NCBI RefSeq assembly: GCF_013033515.1
Contig: NZ_WQEG01000005.1
Coordinates: forward strand, 1-64,000
Direction: 5' to 3'
Origin: Ruegeria sp. HKCCA6707
GTDB taxonomy: Bacteria; Pseudomonadota; Alphaproteobacteria; Rhodobacterales; Rhodobacteraceae
Length of the DNA stretch: 64,000 nucleotides
The position numbers and the translations under genes are program-made. Shown one piece after another: positions 46,168 to 54,444 of the stretch (position 1 is its first letter; each line of letters begins with the position of its first letter). The notes beneath the pieces were generated by a model. That model made no database searches and was not told where the DNA came from. It saw only the letters and a program-made list of their open reading frames with translations.

Positions 46168-47139
46168 ATGTCCTCCCGAACTAAGAAACAGCACATTGTC
46201 CCGCGATTCTATCTGAGCAAGTTTTGCGACGCAGATGGGATGGTTTGGACCTACTCAGGTGGAGACAAACCGCGCGGGGATAGACCTGAGGCAACAGCCG
46301 TCGAAACAAACTTTTACAGCCCAATCGGCGCAGAAGGTGAAAGGTTCGATGAGGCTGAAAAACTTCTGGCACAAATCGAAAGTAACGCAGCGCCACTTTG
46401 GGACAATCTCTGTGCAGGCGAGGTATTGGTCGGTGAACAGCGCGAGCACATTGGCGTGTTTCTAGCTGCCCAATATTTGCGCTCACCTTCTGCCATCCGG
46501 GCGGGTGCTGAATTGATGGCCTCGTTGGCGCATCACACAGCTCAGTCCATCGCCGCAGATAAAGAAACTCATGACCGATCCATCGACAGTTTCGAAAAGG
46601 ATACCGGCAAGAAGATTTCCCCCGAAGAACGTGAAAAGATGAGGGAGTTTGTGAGAGACCCGAACAACTTTTCAATGAACGTCCTGCGCTCAGCTGGACT
46701 ACCGATGCTGACGGGCTTGGAACAGCTTGCAAATATCTTCTTGAACATGAAGTGGGCTGTTGGGCACAGCGGGGAGCAACATCTGATTACATCGGACAGC
46801 CCGGTCACAAGAATTTCCGATCCAACCACTCACCATCCGGTGCATGGTGACGGCGCTTTCGCCAACAGAACAGTAAAGGTCCAATTCCCGCTTACACCAA
46901 ATCGGCTCATTGAAATGACATGGCGGGGAGAAGAAAAAGAGGGGGTCGCCGAGATACCAAAGGCGTTGGCTCGAGAATTGAACGGCATTAGAGCGGCTCA
47001 GGCCGAACGCTTCGTGTATGCCTCGGAAAAAGACTACGGCATAACAAAGCTCTGCAAAAAGTGGTTGGAGCGAGAAAAACCGCCCAAGATTGTTGCTGCT
47101 GGCGATTCACCTGTAATCAATGTGAAACGTAAGCTTTAG
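46168..47139 (+). CDS. DUF4238 domain protein
   Basis: A 323-residue protein with the DUF4238 opening KKQHIVPRFYLSKF, the FLAAQYLRSP segment, and the later LITSDSPVTR and FPLTPNRLIEM motifs. The function is unknown, though such proteins are frequent in defence islands. I use the ATG at 46168; a GTG at 46159 would add three residues. It ends with LERE and a basic tail. Confidence 0.85.
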   Translation: MSSRTKKQHIVPRFYLSKFCDADGMVWTYSGGDKPRGDRPEATAVETNFYSPIGAEGERFDEAEKLLAQIESNAAPLWDNLCAGEVLVGEQREHIGVFLAAQYLRSPSAIRAGAELMASLAHHTAQSIAADKETHDRSIDSFEKDTGKKISPEEREKMREFVRDPNNFSMNVLRSAGLPMLTGLEQLANIFLNMKWAVGHSGEQHLITSDSPVTRISDPTTHHPVHGDGAFANRTVKVQFPLTPNRLIEMTWRGEEKEGVAEIPKALARELNGIRAAQAERFVYASEKDYGITKLCKKWLEREKPPKIVAAGDSPVINVKRKL

Positions 47140-47167
47140 TGAGGGTCGTGTTTCCCGACCTCTCGCC

Positions 47168-47609
47168 AAGGGGCATTTATTTTTTGTTAACCATTGTGTG
47201 CAAATTCTAACTACGACACCCGATTAGGATTTCCCAAATGGATCATGAATTTCTTCGTCGAGCAAACGAGGTGGAGCTAAGGCTGAAGGCGGATGGCTTG
47301 CTTGGAACGGCTGCGTCAATTCGACAGTTGGTATTCAGTTCTGGGAACACGTTGGAAAGCCAAACTACACAAGCGAAAGAAGATGACGCGTTATGTGGAC
47401 AAGTTACCTCAACTGGCTAGACCACCAAATTTCCGCATTTCTACAATCAGCTTCATCATACTACCGCGACCCAAACAGATTTTCTCGCAAGGCGGCGATG
47501 GCGCAAAAGAAACCCCACGCCGAAAATGGAGGATGGATCGGCATGGGGCTATTTGCGGGGTTTTCGACTTTCAGACGTAGGCCACTCTCACACAGACCTA
47601 CGTCTTCAT
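47168..47609. repeat. Dispersed direct repeat, copy 1 (about 440 bp)
   Basis: Aligns with 53570-54011 at a constant offset of 6402 bases with roughly 90 percent identity by eye. It starts at AAGGGGCATTTA and fades after the CTACGTCTTCA segment. It contains the 60-residue gene at 47238. Confidence 0.85.
47238..47420 (+). CDS. 60-residue hypothetical protein, copy 1
   Basis: MDHEFLRRANEVELRLKADG begins a 60-residue protein with a good ribosome site (TAGGA). Its twin at 53640 differs at about ten residues but keeps the length. A 95-codon frame overlaps in another phase in both copies; I prefer this one because of the ribosome site. The N-terminal helix pattern hints at a small helical protein. 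Function unknown. Confidence 0.5.
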   Translation: MDHEFLRRANEVELRLKADGLLGTAASIRQLVFSSGNTLESQTTQAKEDDALCGQVTSTG

Positions 47610-47654
47610 TCGTCCCCGGGTATTGCAACGCTCGTTGAGAAACGCACAACCTGT

Positions 47655-48545
47655 TCAGTATATGATAGTCTTAGCAAATTGTTGTCCGAGTTTGGCAAAC
47701 CCACCAAGGAAGATAGCCAGATTGGTTAAAACACCTTTCTTGGATTGATGGAAACGCAGCAAGATGAGCATTACGGGCGGGAACACTAGTGGTTTGCCAA
47801 GCTTCAGAATGAACCTGATAATAAGGTATGCCAAATACGTTGCAGTCGGGAGACAAATTAATACGAGCGAAACGTATCCAAGCAGCTCTCTAACAGCTTT
47901 GTCTGGGTTGGCATCTCCAAAATCTATGAAATATGTGTGATTGATCAAATAGAAAATCCACTGCGATAGAACCAGCGCCATGGAAAGGAGTATGTCCAAA
48001 AGAAAGAAAAACATCTTCTTAAGACTGGACCCAGGAGAGTAAAGCCTTTTCATACAGAAAATTGTGAAAGACACTGAAAAGAAAAGCGAAATAATCCAGG
48101 TCGGGATTGAGAGAAGCACAGGCCGAAGGATATCAGTAAAATTAACATCGACTTTGACAGGTGGGCAAGGCGCAGCACTATTGCTGAGAATCTGATCCCA
48201 GCAAACTTCAGAGTAAGAAAGTTCTCTTGGAAGCCAAAAGAAGAAAAAAGCCAACAGACAGATTAATACAATCAGTATGAAAGCTGTTACGCGTAGCAAT
48301 CGGTTCATGGAGAAAGCAGGCGTACCGAAAACAAGAAGTGCAAGACTGCGAACATACTGAATGTCCTCCAAGAATATTTCTCCATAACGTGCCTCTCCTA
48401 AGTGTAGCCAAGCAGAACCTACCCATTCCCGAATGGCTGCACGTTTTTCTTCCCCCAACAACCAATCGAGAAATACTAGGATTGAGACAATAGAAGCCAC
48501 GGCAAAGAAAAACTCGTCAGCAAAACCCTCAAAGAAAGTTGCCAT
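47655..48545 (-). CDS. Hypothetical multi-pass membrane protein
   Basis: A 296-residue protein with about five or six hydrophobic segments: one near residues 10-30, one near 83-108 (FILIVLICLLAFFFFWL), and others near 145-170, 180-205 and 222-250. Between the second and third lies a periplasmic-type loop with two Cys (CWDQI...CPP). No family recognised. It is a minus-strand single gene with an unclear partner. Confidence 0.7.
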   Translation of the reverse strand: MATFFEGFADEFFFAVASIVSILVFLDWLLGEEKRAAIREWVGSAWLHLGEARYGEIFLEDIQYVRSLALLVFGTPAFSMNRLLRVTAFILIVLICLLAFFFFWLPRELSYSEVCWDQILSNSAAPCPPVKVDVNFTDILRPVLLSIPTWIISLFFSVSFTIFCMKRLYSPGSSLKKMFFFLLDILLSMALVLSQWIFYLINHTYFIDFGDANPDKAVRELLGYVSLVLICLPTATYLAYLIIRFILKLGKPLVFPPVMLILLRFHQSKKGVLTNLAIFLGGFAKLGQQFAKTIIY

Positions 48546-48612
48546 GTCTCATTTGCTCCAAGTACTGGGCTGCTTCGAGTGCAAATTATTGATAGGCCCG
48601 GGCATCTCAGTT

Positions 48613-49479
48613 TTATGGCTGTATAGAGAACTTCGCCACAACCGGTCTATGGTCTGGCCCTCCAACCTTTTCAGCATCGCAATACGCGCTTTCGGTTTCG
48701 TATATCGTGACATCGATTGTATTTATGTTTGGACCTTCCTTTAAGAAGAAGTGATCCAGCATGGAGTCGAAATCGTCACTGCATTGCGTTTTTATTGGGT
48801 TTTGCGGTCGCTCCCACGTCATCACGCTTTCAAGGGTTTTGAACGCGTCGGAGTCCTGATTTCCATCGGCGCTGGATGGTTGTACCGGAATGTTGAAATC
48901 ACCGGTCAATATCACCTGCACATCGGACCTTTCGATCCATGCTTTGATGATTTCTGCTTGATGTGCGCGGGTATTCTTACCGTCACCGCAGCATTTCAAA
49001 TGAACATTTCCAACGTAGAACTCGACACCAGTGTCTTTGTCCTGCAATCGTATGAACAATGCTCCGCGAAGGTTCCAGTCTGGCTCACCCAACCGTCCAC
49101 CTATCGCTCCAGGCTTGGACCTTATGCCATGGAGTTCAACGTTTTCGACCTGCCTGAACCGGGATGAATTGTAGACGATAGCCAGTTGGTCATCTCTGCG
49201 GTGCTGCTGAGAAATCGTACCGCTTTCGCTCACGATGGCGCGGTAACTGCTTCTGCGCCCGACCGCTCCCGCCGCAACTGTGTATTCTTCCACTGCGCTA
49301 ATGCCAGCCACCTCTTGCAATGCCCACACATCAACCTTCCCGACGCCGCGTATTGTGCGGCTCACCATGAATGGCTGGGTATCTGAGGCGGATTCGGTGT
49401 TTAGCGTGCCAACTGAAAAGTCTTGGGCGTAGGCAGATGTAAAAGGGAAAAGCATCAAAAATGCTGCTAAGAACCTCAT
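48613..49479 (-). CDS. Secreted endonuclease/exonuclease/phosphatase family protein
   Basis: A 288-residue EEP-fold phosphoesterase with an N-terminal signal peptide (MRFLAAFLMLFPFTSAYAQ). Core motifs are the metal-binding Glu in WALQEVAG, the HLKCC segment, the ILTGDFNIP DxN motif and the final GGPDHRPV His, the pattern of exonuclease III-like and DNase I-like enzymes. It should act in the periplasm or outside on nucleic acid or a phosphodiester. The ATG at 49479 follows TTGGAGA. Confidence 0.9.
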   Translation of the reverse strand: MRFLAAFLMLFPFTSAYAQDFSVGTLNTESASDTQPFMVSRTIRGVGKVDVWALQEVAGISAVEEYTVAAGAVGRRSSYRAIVSESGTISQQHRRDDQLAIVYNSSRFRQVENVELHGIRSKPGAIGGRLGEPDWNLRGALFIRLQDKDTGVEFYVGNVHLKCCGDGKNTRAHQAEIIKAWIERSDVQVILTGDFNIPVQPSSADGNQDSDAFKTLESVMTWERPQNPIKTQCSDDFDSMLDHFFLKEGPNINTIDVTIYETESAYCDAEKVGGPDHRPVVAKFSIQP

Positions 49480-49703
49480 AGAAATCTCCAATATTCATCA
49501 ATCAATGGAACGACAATACATGCCTTTCGTTGGTTCTTCTAAGGATTTTTTCCGACACCTGACTGTCCGTTCATTGCGTCCTTCGCGGCGCAAGACGACA
49601 ACCTAGATTCCGAAAAGTCGCTAGATTTTGGAACAAGCAGGTTTTGCTAGCTTAATCCGATAAGTGTTACGCTTGTCTTTGTTTAATACCTGGAAATTTG
49701 ATT

Positions 49704-50213
49704 ATGCCCCGAGAAGACAGACATCCCAACGCAGAAATAAACCCGCTGATTGCTAAGCTCCAGGAGCGGACTCTAACCATCCTTCAGGACCCATTGAGTG
49801 AAGAAACCCGCAAGGCTCGCCGGAACCTTCTCACCTTTTGTGCTGTGTCTATGTTCTTTGCATTGGGAGGAATTGTACCAAAAGAAATCAGTGCGCTGGG
49901 TGTTGAACTGACGGTCACGAACCAGAAGTACTTGTATTTGGTTGCCGTGCTGATTGTGGTCTATATGGCGGTGACCTTTTTGGTGTACGTCGCAGCAGAC
50001 ACCCAACGCCTCCTGATCGCCTACCGGGCTTTCAAAGGAGACTTCAACATGGTGAAAGACGCAGCGAATGACCGTTTCCAAGACAGGTTGCTTTTAAGAG
50101 GAAGGGCTTGGAAAGGAACTGTCTTGTTACGCGCGGTCTGGGAATTGCTTGTGCCTTTACTGGTCGCCCTTGCGGCGATAATCGCTCTCCAGAACACGAC
50201 CATCCCAATGTGA
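49704..50213 (+). CDS. Hypothetical small membrane protein
   Basis: A 169-residue protein with a hydrophilic N-terminal third and three hydrophobic segments: near residue 45-65 (FCAVSMFFALGGIV), 78-100 and 142-165. The GGIVPKEISALGVELT segment between the first two resembles a widespread family of unnamed two- or three-TM proteins in islands. Function unknown. Confidence 0.7.
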   Translation: MPREDRHPNAEINPLIAKLQERTLTILQDPLSEETRKARRNLLTFCAVSMFFALGGIVPKEISALGVELTVTNQKYLYLVAVLIVVYMAVTFLVYVAADTQRLLIAYRAFKGDFNMVKDAANDRFQDRLLLRGRAWKGTVLLRAVWELLVPLLVALAAIIALQNTTIPM

Positions 50214-50277
50214 CTCTGTGCTGCACGCGCAGTTAAGAAATTAGGCAGCAGCTAAGGGATGAAAAGGTAGGTGAAAG

Positions 50278-50742
50278 TTGCAGGGAATTGGCAGTTCAAT
50301 TCAGAAGGGCCTGAACTGGTATACGGGAAGGCTCGCAGTGTTTTTTGCGGCATTTGTGCTTTACGCAATTAGTCAGACGCTCGACGACCTGACCCGGTAT
50401 GATTTTGACGGGCCAAAAAATATTACGTTTTGAAAATTCTTCTGGGGTACAAAACTCGACGAGGTCTGGACGGATGGCTACTGGATCACATCAAAGATAT
50501 CCTTGCTTTTGTGCTACGCTATTCTTTTTCTGAATTTCTTTGCAGGAGGCTTAACAGTCACGGAAGTTATTCAAAGCAAGGCACTACGGTCCCTCCCAGA
50601 ACACATTGCCGACAAGTGGGAACTGCTGATGTGGTACGCCATCGGTGTTCCAATGATGACAATTTTCTATTTTGAGTTGAGAATATTCAGCAACATCGGT
50701 GGAGCATTTGTTTCAGGGTTCGCAGGAGGGCTAGATTGGTAA
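50278..50742 (+). pseudogene. Membrane protein gene with an in-frame TGA
   Basis: One frame runs from a TTG at 50278 (LQGIGSSIQKGLNWY) to 50742 and is broken only by TGA at 50431-50433 (NITF-stop-KFFWGTKLDEVW). Both halves look coding and both contain hydrophobic segments (AVFFAAFVLYAI; LLLCYAILFLNFFAGG). A TGG to TGA change would explain it. No selenocysteine signal was apparent, so decay is the simplest reading. Confidence 0.65.
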
Positions 50743-50779
50743 ATTTGCCGGTGAATCTTTGTTTGTGGCTATTGGCTGA

Positions 50780-50999
50780 CGTGACCTCTATTTGCGCTGC
50801 TCTGAAGGCCCGCAGGTCAATCAACCACCAATTTGTTACCGACCGCCCATCTGGCCCCGCGTGGCCGTAGAACATCCAGTCTCAATGGTCGTTCACTATC
50901 TTGGAAAGTTCCGTCTCGGCTCCGGTGGGTAGCTTGGCCCGTATCGAGAATTGATGCGGGTATCTTGACGCATATTCAACCGTTGTAGAACAATGATCC
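50780..50999 (-). pseudogene. Remnant of a hypothetical protein gene, copy 1
   Basis: On the minus strand one frame reads SRYPHQFSIRAKLPTGAETE then LSKIVNDH, stop, then FYGHAGPDGRSVTNWWLIDLRAF. A second, more decayed copy is at 56120-56341. The two share PHQ-x-x-IRA, ETxLSKI and YGHxGPDG. No function known. Confidence 0.6.
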
Positions 51000-51084
51000 A
51001 AATGAGTTTTGGCAATGACTGCCAGCTTTGTTCGTTGTGCAGCACATTTGCAAGGATTGTCAGATTGGTTTTGGAGTGAATGCG

Positions 51085-51489
51085 GTGAGCCACGAGAACA
51101 GAAACAAGCACCTAGACTTCATCATGGCTTCAATCTCCCGAATGGCGCAAAACTCCTTCCTTGCCAGAGGTTGGTGTGTGACGCTTACAAGTGCACTTTT
51201 GGCGGTGCTTTCCAGACTTGAGGAACCACCGACATACACATTGGTGCTTGTTCCAATCGTACTATTCTGGGTAGTGGATGCATATTACCTTAAACTGGAG
51301 CGAGAGTTTCGTGGATTATATGACATCGTAAGGCTTCTCCCCGAAGGTGAAATCGATTTCTCCATGAATGCTCGGCAAGCCCAAGGAAACGTATCAATCG
51401 CCAACACTTTGTTTTCTGGTATTCTCGTGTTCATCTACGGAGGTCTAATTCTCTTAGTGGTTTTCTTTATTTTTTTCTTGGAAAAGTGA
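51085..51489 (+). CDS. Small SLATT-like membrane protein
   Basis: A 134-residue protein starting at GTG 51085 with GGAG eight bases upstream. It opens with NRNKHLDFIMASISRMAQ, then two close transmembrane helices (about residues 30-45 and 50-65), the segment WVVDAYYLKLEREFRGLYD, and a third helix at the C-terminus (LVFIYGGLILLVVFF). The layout resembles the SLATT group of two-TM effectors linked to nucleotide-signalling immunity. The next gene starts one base after its stop, so the two are one transcription unit. Confidence 0.65.
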   Translation: MSHENRNKHLDFIMASISRMAQNSFLARGWCVTLTSALLAVLSRLEEPPTYTLVLVPIVLFWVVDAYYLKLEREFRGLYDIVRLLPEGEIDFSMNARQAQGNVSIANTLFSGILVFIYGGLILLVVFFIFFLEK

Positions 51490-51490
51490 C

Positions 51491-52546
51491 ATGCGCCCAT
51501 TGAAAATCTTCGTCGTCGGCCCTCATGAACCAGAGCGCTACCGAGCAATCAAGCTATATGTTGAGAGGTTCGTCAGTAGAGCTCAAGGAGAGCACGAAGT
51601 TGATGTGGTCACACCAATCGACAACCCCACCACAGACAGATTCAACGATTGGATCTTCGGTCAAATTGATACCTGCGACCTCATTATTGCCGACATGACG
51701 GGCTTTAATCCGAATGTTGTCTATGAAGTTGCTTTTGCGCACACACTTGGAACACCATGCATTTACCTACAGTTCGGGCAGGACGAAAGCGACCGCGAGA
51801 CCGCCCTACAGATAAGTCACTATTTCAAATTCAGTCTTATGGCTGAGGCCGACGAAGCCAGCCTATATTCTGAGATAGATGCAGCTGATTTGGAAACTGG
51901 TCGCGTAGATAGTTTAGATAGATCACTATCGCTTTTTCTGAACGAGAGCTCTATTTCAGGAGAAACAATAATCTCCGAATACTACGGAGCTTTTCCAGCC
52001 GACGCGGAGTTCATGCGTGGACTGGCAGAAAGCTACTATCGGAATTACCTCGGCTTCATACTGGAAGCCAGACCACCTGAGGAATTCAAAGACCTAGACT
52101 TCAAAATTGTTGTGCCCGACACGTTCGAGGTTACAGACGCGGACATAAACCGCGTAAAGGACGACAAGCTACCGAGCAAATATACCATTTTTCCGCAGGC
52201 GTTGAATTCAATGGAACGCGCTCTTGGGGTTAGTAGACACAGCAATGAAAAAGCCGAGTTCTTCTACGACATACCAACCATTATTTTGACTGTCACTTTG
52301 AGCTCAAAGTACAAGAAAATTGCTGACAGTGCCTACTTTTCCAGCGTCGATAGAGACGCGCTTACGGACCGTCTGGCAAGAAAATTCGTGTCTGCAATCT
52401 GGGACTCCATTCGCGACCATCGACGGTCGATTAGGTTTCCCACTAAGCAACTGCATTTTGTTTGGCTCAGCGAACTGACGGGATATTGGCACGACGATGT
52501 CGCTTTGATGAACGATGTTCCATTTGATAGACCTGATGGCTTCTAG
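51491..52546 (+). CDS. Nucleoside-deoxyribosyltransferase/TIR-like domain fused to a STING-like domain
   Basis: A 351-residue two-domain protein. Residues 1-95 have a Rossmann-like pattern (KIFVVGPHEPERYRAI, CDLIIADMTGFNPNVVYEVAFAH) as in nucleoside 2-deoxyribosyltransferase-like and some TIR-like enzymes, with the Glu in NVVYEVAFAH as a candidate catalytic residue. Residues 175-300 resemble bacterial STING domains as I remember them: a helix ESYYRNYLGFILE, then LDFKIVVPDTFE, and FFYDIPTIIL, where bacterial STING has FYDMPTTL. Bacterial STING senses cyclic dinucleotides and triggers TIR NADase. The assignment is by eye and moderate. No CD-NTase gene is seen in the window. Confidence 0.5.
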   Translation: MRPLKIFVVGPHEPERYRAIKLYVERFVSRAQGEHEVDVVTPIDNPTTDRFNDWIFGQIDTCDLIIADMTGFNPNVVYEVAFAHTLGTPCIYLQFGQDESDRETALQISHYFKFSLMAEADEASLYSEIDAADLETGRVDSLDRSLSLFLNESSISGETIISEYYGAFPADAEFMRGLAESYYRNYLGFILEARPPEEFKDLDFKIVVPDTFEVTDADINRVKDDKLPSKYTIFPQALNSMERALGVSRHSNEKAEFFYDIPTIILTVTLSSKYKKIADSAYFSSVDRDALTDRLARKFVSAIWDSIRDHRRSIRFPTKQLHFVWLSELTGYWHDDVALMNDVPFDRPDGF

Positions 52547-52586
52547 CAAATGTCATTGCTGAACATCGAAAAACAGGAGACTTTCG

Positions 52587-52985
52587 ATGAGTGAATTTGG
52601 CTGGAGTTACGGCAAAAGCGGGCTCGGATTGCGTGAAGACGAGTTCTCCTGGCAGGCGTCAATTGAAGCGGACAAATTCTTCTTTCTAAGACGCCTTAAG
52701 AATGAACCAAATGTTCTGTCGGACTTTGCCCTTGGGTCTGTCGACGAACATACGGCTTCCAAACATGTCGCAGAGTTTCTTTCAATTACTGGATCAAGCT
52801 CACTGGGCGAGAAAATAGTTCTGACTTCAATTGGGTCTGCGGATTCGGATAGACAACGGGCCTTGGCGGCATCCGAACCTTTGGTCAGAGTTCTAACGCA
52901 CGCACTAAATAGGCTGAGTTTGGTTCCTAAACACGTTGGCATCGATAAGCTTCGCAGCCAGTGGTGTTTGGTTGTGTCTGTCTGA
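52587..52985 (+). CDS. Hypothetical protein downstream of the STING-like gene
   Basis: A 132-residue soluble protein, 40 bases after the preceding stop, with AGGAGA seven bases before its ATG. No motif recognised. The position suggests it is the third gene of the operon. Not similar to a cyclase. Confidence 0.6.
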   Translation: MSEFGWSYGKSGLGLREDEFSWQASIEADKFFFLRRLKNEPNVLSDFALGSVDEHTASKHVAEFLSITGSSSLGEKIVLTSIGSADSDRQRALAASEPLVRVLTHALNRLSLVPKHVGIDKLRSQWCLVVSV

Positions 52986-53136
52986 TATCCAACGACTCGC
53001 GATTTCGCGACAATTGAGACTGTCTATCCTCAAATATGAGAAATAGCCGTCGATGCGCACGTGCTCCGGCAACCGGTCTGCATCAGCGCAGACTATAGCA
53101 TTGAACTTGTTGCCAGTCAGGTCGCCTCCCTGTCAA

Positions 53137-53172
53137 CTGGCGCGCGCTTGATTTAAGTGCGCCCTTTTCTTT
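53137..53172 (+). terminator. Probable Rho-independent terminator
   Basis: GGCGCGCGCTT and AAGTGCGCCC pair around GATTT, then TTTTCTTT. It follows the three-gene operon ending at 52985 by about 150 bases, and is preceded by CCCTGTCAACT, as at 44417. Confidence 0.65.
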
Positions 53173-53218
53173 ACCAACGGAGCTCTGAGCTGAGCGCTCT
53201 TTCGGGGAAAAACCTCGA

Positions 53219-53563
53219 TGCATTCATAGCCGCACTAACAGCAACCAACGAGTTCCGTATGCTAGCCAATTGGTCCAGGCAGGGACGCCGCTTGTAGTAG
53301 TTGCGAAACAATTGGGTCATTCTAACACAGATACGGTTAACCGGACCTATAGGCATCTTTGCTGTGACTCGATTGAATCGGAGATTGCTCGCAGATTTGC
53401 TCCGTTGAAGAAGGCTCATAACGATCCGCGTCTTAAAGACCTTAGAAATTCCTTGCAGGAGAAAGCTGAGCTCTGTTGGTCGTGGCCAGAGAAAAACAGG
53501 AGCCGAGCTACCGGATCCGTAGTCAAAGTCCTCAGACGCAAAGAAGACGAGTTGCGAGAATGA
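53219..53563 (+). pseudogene. Tyrosine recombinase C-terminal fragment
   Basis: The frame carries YASQLVQAGTPLVVVAKQLGHS then NTDTVNRTYRHL, the final His-box and catalytic Tyr of integrases. It then runs on for about 60 residues. The preceding catalytic Arg and HxxR segments are missing, so this is a relic of a former integrase, lying directly before the second copy of the 440-bp repeat. Confidence 0.8.
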
Positions 53564-53569
53564 GGAAGG

Positions 53570-54011
53570 AAGGGGCATTTACTTTTTGTTAACCATTGGG
53601 TGCAAATTCTAACTACGAGACCCGATTAGGATTTCCCGAATGGATCATGAATTTCTTCGTCGAGCAAACGAGGTGGAGCTAAAGCTGAAGGCGGATGGCT
53701 TGCTTGGAACGGCTGCGGCAATTCGACAGTTGGTATTCAGTTCTTGGAACACTTTGGCAAGTCAAACGACACAAGCGAAAGAAGATGACAAGTTACTTGG
53801 GCAATTTACCTCAACCGACTAGACCACCAAATTTCCGCTTTTCTACAATCAGCTACATCATAACACCGCGACCCAAACAGATTTTCTCGCAAGGCCTCAG
53901 TGGCCCAAAAGAAACCCCACGCCGAAAATGGGGAATGGATCGGCATGGGGTTATTTGCGGAAATTTCGACTTTCAGATGTAGGCCACTCTCACACAAACC
54001 TGCGCCTTCAC
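53570..54011. repeat. Dispersed direct repeat, copy 2 (about 440 bp)
   Basis: Partner of 47168-47609, same orientation. It begins right after the integrase fragment. The stretch that follows up to 54281 (about 270 bases) has no gene. Confidence 0.85.
53640..53822 (+). CDS. 60-residue hypothetical protein, copy 2
   Basis: Same length and start as the 47238 product, with changes such as R15K and S27A. The ribosome site TAGGA is kept. Retained length in both copies supports a real gene but is weak evidence because an overlapping 95-codon frame is also retained. Confidence 0.5.
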   Translation: MDHEFLRRANEVELKLKADGLLGTAAAIRQLVFSSWNTLASQTTQAKEDDKLLGQFTSTD

Positions 54012-54281
54012 TCTCAAAACGTCGAACTCCAAATTGAGTTACTCGAAACATAGAACTCGTAAACAGTACTTGATACTGGCAGTAGCACCCTGCGACCAAA
54101 TCCAAAGTAAAAGCTTCTGAAAGGGCAATATTTGCGCTTGATTGGAGTGCAATCCGGCAACAGTGGAATCATGCAGCGCTACTGTTCAAGTTTTGTAAAC
54201 GGAATGGTGGCTGTTACGAAATGGCTTGTTATCGATTAACTACTTTGCGCAGGATAGAGTCTGGCGACTCAAATAGTGCCT

Positions 54282-54428
54282 AAGCTTCGCTACAAACGCC
54301 GCAATCGGATCGAGATCATGTTTGGCAGATTGAAGAACCGGCGCTGTATGGCGATGTGGTAAGACCGGAGCCCCAACGCCTTCCTCTCGGCAATCGCTCT
54401 CGCTGCTTTGGTCATCTATTGCCTATGA
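54282..54428 (+). pseudogene. IS5-type transposase C-terminal remnant
   Basis: The frame reads KLRYKRRNRIEIMFGRLKNRR, stop, then DRSPNAFLSAIALAALVIYCL, matching the end of IS5-family transposases (RNRIEIMFGRLKDWRR...FLSAIALAA). The internal TAG and lack of the rest show it is dead. No terminal inverted repeat identified. Confidence 0.75.
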
Positions 54429-54444
54429 GTCTCGAGCCTAACGG

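Noticed and set aside
50431..50433. TGA as a selenocysteine codon
   Set aside because: The context suggests Trp, the protein is not a selenoprotein type, and no stem-loop was seen directly downstream.
51491..52985. CBASS with a cyclase gene
   Set aside because: No neighbouring product shows the CD-NTase GS...DxD pattern; the downstream 132-residue protein has no such motif.
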